Shown here in pieces: positions 59,101 to 64,000 of a stretch of DNA of 64,000 nucleotides; the stretch's first letter is position 1, and every line of letters starts with the position of its first letter. The DNA is from Gonium pectorale (Eukaryota; Chlorophyta; Chlorophyceae; Chlamydomonadales; Volvocaceae), in contig LSYV01000037.1 in assembly GCA_001584585.1 (NCBI GenBank), positions 204,039-268,038 on the forward strand, in the 5' to 3' direction. The translations under genes and the position numbers were made by a program. The notes under the pieces were generated by a model. It was not told where the DNA came from. It saw only the letters and a program-made list of their open reading frames with translations, and ran no database searches.

Positions 59101-59995
59101 GCAGGAAGAGCCTGGCGGAAGGAACCACACCGACAGCACGACGCCCGCCATGCAACCAGGCCAACCCTCCCCGCTCTGGCACGGGGGACGCGGGAAACTT
59201 GACGCCATCAGGCCTTTGAACGATTTGGGATGACTCGGGATGACATGCGCCCCAGGCTTCTCTACTAAGGACGCCTACCAATCTTCAATACCCGCTCTTA
59301 CAGCAGCCGGCGGGCCGCTTCGCAATCATGCGGATCCCTCTGCCAATTCCCCACCTTATTGACACGGTTTTGCACGCGCGGGATATGTGCCCACCTGATT
59401 TGGCTGAACAAGAGGTCAACCTTGTTGCCCCCGCTCGCCGTCTTCTTCTCAACCGCGTCAAAAGCCTGAGTGGCGGCCTCCCGGTCGCCTATGCTGCCAA
59501 GGTACTCAGCCCGTGCCAGCATCACGTCCCGCACTTCCGTCTCCCCGAGGTTCTCCTCTGCGTCCTTCTGCTTCTCCTCGAATTCCTTCATCTTTGCGGC
59601 ATTGACAGCCTGCATCTCTGCGAGCTTTGCACTGTCCACCGGCCATCCCAGCTCCGAGCAGAGGTACTGGTACAGTGGTGCTAGGCCTGCGGGAAGCCCA
59701 CGCGATCTCAGCTAAATATCATATACAGTGATGCCCCCCGTGCTCAATTGCGCTTCGGACTGCTCGATGAGCAACCAGATCGCGCCACTCACTATCTTTG
59801 TACACCGCTGCCAGGACCTCCTGCTGCAGTGCGTCCCTGTCCACATTTGGCACGTCCTTTGTCTTGATCAGGAACACCTGTGGAGCAGGGGTTCCGCGCT
59901 GGTCGAGCTTCAGATGCGACAGGTTGCTGAAACTGTCTCCCTTCGCAGACCTTGTGCGCTAGATCTAGCCGGAAGTCTTGCTTGACCTCCTCCAT
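56125..59995 (-). CDS. RPN7: 26S proteasome regulatory subunit RPN7 (PSMD6)
   Basis: Lid subunit of the 19S regulatory particle, required for deubiquitination-coupled degradation. Nine exons join in phase: 59995-59951, 59877-59793, 59686-59395, 58981-58876, 58424-58279, 57672-57543, 57254-57156, 56837-56683 and 56224-56125, giving 385 residues, the normal length. Diagnostic stretches are [69 protein letters not shown] and the PCI-domain end [20 protein letters not shown], then [19 protein letters not shown]. The protein ends LSRVIDME. The tetratricopeptide-like N-terminal half and PCI domain are both complete. The gene is tandem with the next gene upstream. Confidence 0.96.
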
Positions 59996-60079
59996 TGTCT
60001 CCCCCTGGCCCTACTTCCTAAGAGGCGGGGATTGAGCCTCAAGGCTCTGCGTTATAGCTCCGTCTTGCAGACCAGTTCT

Positions 60080-60084
60080 TTACA
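60080..60084 (-). terminator. TGTAA poly(A) signal, helical-repeat gene
   Basis: TGTAA on the minus strand about 400 bp past the stop at 60484 and just before the RPN7 start at 59995. The position suits a 3' end between the two tandem genes. Confidence 0.4.
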
Positions 60085-60483
60085 ACTCGATGAATTTGGT
60101 ATTGAATGTGCTACACAGTGCAGGTCACGTCGTTGTTCCGTGTGCTTTACGAGAGGCGAGCTTAAGCGCGCCCGATCAGGTAAGGAACGTGCACCTAACG
60201 AAATCGGCCAAAGTTTGAGTGCAAACTGCGCACCCAGGGTCCAATATCGGCGCCAAATGTACGGCGGCAAAACCCCACACGCCTGCCCAGGGTCTCCTCC
60301 AGCCCCAGCTTCAATTACTAACCACTCCTGCTAAAACCAATGTGCGATACACCGAATCCTAGTCATACCAACACGTTCAAGGGCTCCATTCCCACATACG
60401 AAAAAGCCCAGCGGCTAGCAGTAATGCCGCTGCAACATGCATGAAAAACGCAACAGTGGCACATGCGTTGCACAGTTTTGGTG

Positions 60484-63400
60484 TCACATTGACAGCAGTG
60501 GGCTGAGGCCACAGTACGTGCTATGCACTAAGCAAGCCAGGAGACCATCCTCCATCATCCCGCTTTCAGGAGCCCCCGCCGCCGCTGCCGCGCTGCTTGC
60601 TCCCGTAACGCCTGCCCGCCCAGACCACTCCATGTCCTCATCGCCGGCCCCCGAACCCTGTGCGGACTGCCGCTGCCCCACCGCCGTCACGCGGAGATGC
60701 AGGCGCAGCCGCTGCTGCCGCCGCGGTGTCGCCTCCCCGGGCTGAGACAGGTGGAGCTCCTGCTGGGACAGGTACGCGGCGAGGGGGCGAAGGGACTCGT
60801 GCGTCACCCTCGCCTCCGCGCCCGCAGGCGCACCACCCTCAACATAAGCCGGGCCCCAAGCCGCGCCCACTCGTGCGGCCGCGCCCTCCACATACAACCG
60901 CCGACTGGACTGATCGCCGTCTGGCCGCGACCCCAGCTCCCTGTTCGCACCCACGCGCCTGCGCGGCAGCCGCGCCCTGCCCCTCCGCACTCCTTCGCCC
61001 TGCCGAGTGGCGCTGGCCGCCCCAGCCAAGCCCCGGAGGGCTGAGCCCTCGCGTATGCTGTCTGGCCGCCCTGCGGCCGGCCCAGGCCCCTGCGGCGCCG
61101 CCGGCGGCCTGCACCGGCAGCGCAAGAGATGCATGGCGTAGGCGCACTGCAGCATCGCAACCTTGAGGACCAGCGCCATCATGGAGTCGATCCGCGCTTC
61201 CGCCAGGCGGTAAACGAGGAGCAGCCGCGGCAGCGCCTCAGAAGGCCTGGGCGCAGGTACGGCCGGCCTTGGCACGGCAGTGGCGACCTCGGAGAACCAC
61301 ACAGCGGGAGCAGCACCAGCGGCAGCGGCACCAGCGGGAGCCTCCGCGCCCGGCGGCGCGTCCGCAACGTCCAGGCTCTCCTCGGGCGGCGCTGCGCGGC
61401 GGGCGCCTTCCAGGCCTGCTGACGGCGTGGCGGCGGCCAGGGCGTCGGCCACTTGCGCCGCGCTGACCGTGTGCAGCGCCGCGTACGACGCGGTCACAAA
61501 TACGCGGCGCAGGCGGTTCAGGCCGTGCAGCGCCCGCTGCGCCTCCGATTGGAGCAGCTCGGGGAGCGACATTCCGGGTGCATCGGAGTCGGCGCCCTCG
61601 TCATCCGCCGCACCCACATCCACATCCACGGCCGAGCCCGCGGTTGCCAGCGCGCCCAGCACAGCGCTCCCAAGGCTGGGCGCGTTGCCGCACGGCGCGG
61701 TGCTGCAAGGCGCCCCCGCCGCGTGGCTACTGGGGGCATGGCCGGCCTCCGCCTCTCGGGGAGCGCTGGTCGCGTCCCGGGACGCAAGGATGTGCCCCGC
61801 GGCGGCGGCGCCACCGACGCCAGTGCCCTCGGCCGCCGGTACTCGGGCGCCAACGTCGCGAGGCGGCTCAAAAGCCGTTCCTTGTGTGGCTTCCCGACAG
61901 GGTGCAGCTTGTGCGCTCGAGGAGGCAGCGGCGGGGCCGGTGGGTGCAACTGTTCGTAGCGGACGGCTGCCGGAGTCTGGGGCCGCCAGTTGGGTATCCG
62001 TGGTGCGGGCCGCGACGCTCTCCGCTGCCGCAGCTGCGGCATCCCGCCGACGGCGGGCTGAGGCGGCCGCCCCCACCGCGCTGAGCCTTGCCAGCGCCGC
62101 GCGCAGGCGTTGCATGGTGCCCCGGGGCATGCGGTGGGCCTTGTCCAGCCGAGCAGCCTGCGGGGCCGTGCGAGGGGTGGGGGTGTGCAGGTGCGAGTGC
62201 CGGGGCAGCCACACAGCAGGTACAGCCATCTAGTACAGGTCCTCGGCATTTTTGCGTGGAAAGTGGAAGCAGGCAATATAAGAACTCCTCCCGCTCTCCA
62301 CACAACGTGAACGAGGAAGCTCGACATTGCGCCTGGGTCGACAGCAGCTATGCTGCCTATGCAGTGCTGGCGCTCGGCTGGGCGACAGGGCCCTCGTGCC
62401 CATCCGTGCGCTGTGACACACGCCCACGACAGATGTGGTGCCAGACAGACCAGCACCCAGATGGGCGTCACTGCCACAGGACCCGGTATGCAGTCCCTTA
62501 TCTGAACCCCTTGGTGAACCATCGTTAAGCAGCTCATCCCTCTCGCTCTCACCTCCTGCAAGCAAGAGGGCTCCCACGCAGGGCCCGGCCAGAACTCCAT
62601 CGCCGCCAGCGCCTCCGTGGCGCGCAGGAGGCCGATCGAGCTCGCCTCCGCCATGCGCTGCTGCATCAAACCGCACACCAAGCGCAGCCAGGCGGCTCCC
62701 GGCGCAGCCCCCGCCGCCGCCAGACCCTGCAGCAGCATCGACAGCTGGTCGGGGGTCATGGCAGCGACCCGCGGGTCAGCCGGGCTGCACGCCAGCGCCG
62801 CCACCGCCTCCACTAACTCCTGGTCGTGCTGCAGCCGCACATGGGACCGTTGGAGCCGCTGAGCCGATGACGCCTCTGGGTGGTGGAGGGCCTGCGCCGC
62901 CGACATCACGACGCGCGCCAGCTCGTCAGGCTGCAGCGCGTCCGCTTGCGCCGCCGTCCTGGCCTCCAGCGCCACGTCCGCCCCGGCACGGGCCTCGCCG
63001 TGCACCCCAGCCTCGAGTGACACCAGCTGCCGCAGTGCACCCCTGGCCAGCTCCGCCGGCACGGCGCCTGGCACAGCCGCATAGCATGACACCAGGTCGG
63101 CGAGTTGGCCGGCCGGCATGGAGGGCAAGTGCAGCCCCAGGAGCGCCGCCGCGGCCGCCGCGAGGCGGGGCTCCAGCGGCGCGCCCAGGAAGGACGCCGC
63201 CTGGAGCACCTCGAGCACACACCACGCGGGTGCGGGCCGGTCGCCCAGGCCCCGAGCCGCCGACACCTCGAACAGCTCGGCGGCGCGGTCCAGTGCAGCG
63301 ATGACCCACGGATCGCTGCCCCAGTTAGTGCCGGCCCCGGCACCCGCGCCTCCAGTGCCGGCTGTGACGCAGCCACCACCTGCAACCGCATCTGCCAGGG

Positions 63401-64000
63401 CCTGCTTCCGCTTGCGCTGCTGTTCCTGGCGCAGCTCAGTGCGGTGGCGGGCAAGCTGCTGGCGGTAGCGGGACAGGGTCGCCCAGGCCCTCGGCGACGC
63501 AGTACACATCTAGCCGGGCCGGGTCCGCTGCCAGCGCCAGCCGCAGCAGGGGCGACAGGCCGCTGCCGGCGGCACCTCCGCCGCCTCCACCGCTGCCGTC
63601 AAGGCCGCGTGGCAGCAGCCTGGTGGCCGCGAAGAGGGCCTGGGTGGCCTCCTTGGGCCCCAGCGCCTGCGGGCGGGTGTAGCTGGGTCGCGCGGCTGGA
63701 GCCGAATCGCCAGCCGTGCCTGAGCCTGTCTCCTGGCCCTTGGAACCCTCCGACGGCGCCCCCGCAGTCGCAGCCTCATCCGCGGCAGCCGCGTCCACCT
63801 GGGCCGCGGCGACGGCCGTCAGCCGCTGGTACAACTGCTCGGCCAGGCCGCGCGGCAGGGGCAGCCGCAGCTTGGCGAGCGCCCAGCACGTGCGCGCCAG
63901 GTCGCCCGGCGACAGCGCAAGCGGGCCATTGCCCCACTGGTCCCGGAGCTGCCTGCTGCCTCCGCGGCCGGCTCGCCTACGCCACAGCGGTAGCGGCGCC
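60484..64000 (-). CDS. Helical-repeat protein (OPR/FASTK-like), 5' end outside window
   Basis: Partial gene entering from the right edge. Recognisable helical units recur about every 35-45 residues: LSPGDLARTCWALAKLRLPL, MPAGQLADLVSCYAAVPGAV, LQPDELARVVMSAAQALHH and MTPDQLSMLLQGLAAAGAAP. This resembles the helical repeats of algal OPR/FASTK-type organelle RNA-binding proteins, so a role in plastid or mitochondrial RNA metabolism is a reasonable guess. Exons on the minus strand are 64000 to about 63508, about 63458-62553 and 62157-60484; the last join (LQE|AARLDKAHR) is in phase. Between 63508 and 63458 the frame shifts. A 49-nt intron (gtgtac...gccag) would restore it but is very short; an assembly error is the alternative. 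I see no RAP domain at the C-terminus. The last ~250 residues may be non-conserved. Confidence 0.6.

Noticed and set aside
61280..62233. 317-codon plus-strand frame
   Set aside because: Antisense to the last exon of the helical-repeat gene; no conserved content.
1..64000. CRISPR arrays, bacterial operons, rRNA or tRNA genes
   Set aside because: No regularly spaced direct repeats with unique spacers, no ribosome-binding-site-led gene strings and no rRNA or tRNA-like sequence were recognised. The gene structure is plainly eukaryotic.

Overview
The window is nuclear DNA of a green alga, most likely a volvocine or other chlorophycean species, from a draft assembly. The evidence is GC-rich, intron-dense genes with GTGAGT/GTGCGT-type donors, a nuclear gene for a plastid ribosomal protein with a transit peptide, plant-type allantoate and RING-H2 genes, a receptor-like kinase whose ectodomain I recognise from volvocine algae, TGTAA near many gene 3' ends (the usual chlorophyte poly(A) signal), and a 20-base N gap. 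I rebuilt genes by joining splice sites and checking intron phase. Nine models are complete and phase-consistent from ATG to stop.

Layout. 0-5 kb: a dispersed repeat, then PP2A activator PTPA (minus). 6.4-15.1 kb: a receptor-like protein kinase (minus). 15.1-18.6 kb: an inverted copy of the first repeat and unresolved sequence. 18.8-23.5 kb: allantoate amidohydrolase (plus). 24.3-26.5 kb: an AIP2-like RING-H2 E3 ligase (plus), converging on plastid uL22 (27.2-28.1 kb, minus). uL22 shares a 225-bp divergent promoter with the RIO1 kinase (28.4-32.6 kb, plus). 33.6-35.2 kb: a RING-HC protein with an unusual Cys-rich C-terminus (plus). 36.8-39.6 kb: a GNAT acetyltransferase (minus), divergent from an NlpC/P60-fold protein (39.8-41.9 kb, plus). 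42.5-46.1 kb: a protein rich in DFGDF motifs, resembling synergin/aftiphilin (minus). 46.7-54.0 kb: a very large unrecognised protein of about 2,177 residues (plus). 56.1-60.0 kb: proteasome subunit RPN7 (minus). 60.5-64.0 kb: a helical-repeat protein, cut by the window end (minus).

Most genes are unrelated housekeeping or signalling genes. Protein turnover (two RING proteins, RPN7) and ribosome production (uL22, RIO1) are each represented more than once. The most novel item is the 46.7-54.0 kb gene. Its C-terminal half is about 23 degenerate tandem repeats of 36 residues, and two consecutive exons are each exactly 324 nt (3 x 36 codons, phase 0-0), which points to growth by duplication of whole exons. 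Other points of interest are twin 136-bp repeats in neighbouring RIO1 introns, a second dispersed repeat sitting in introns of two different genes, and a eukaryotic NlpC/P60 domain.
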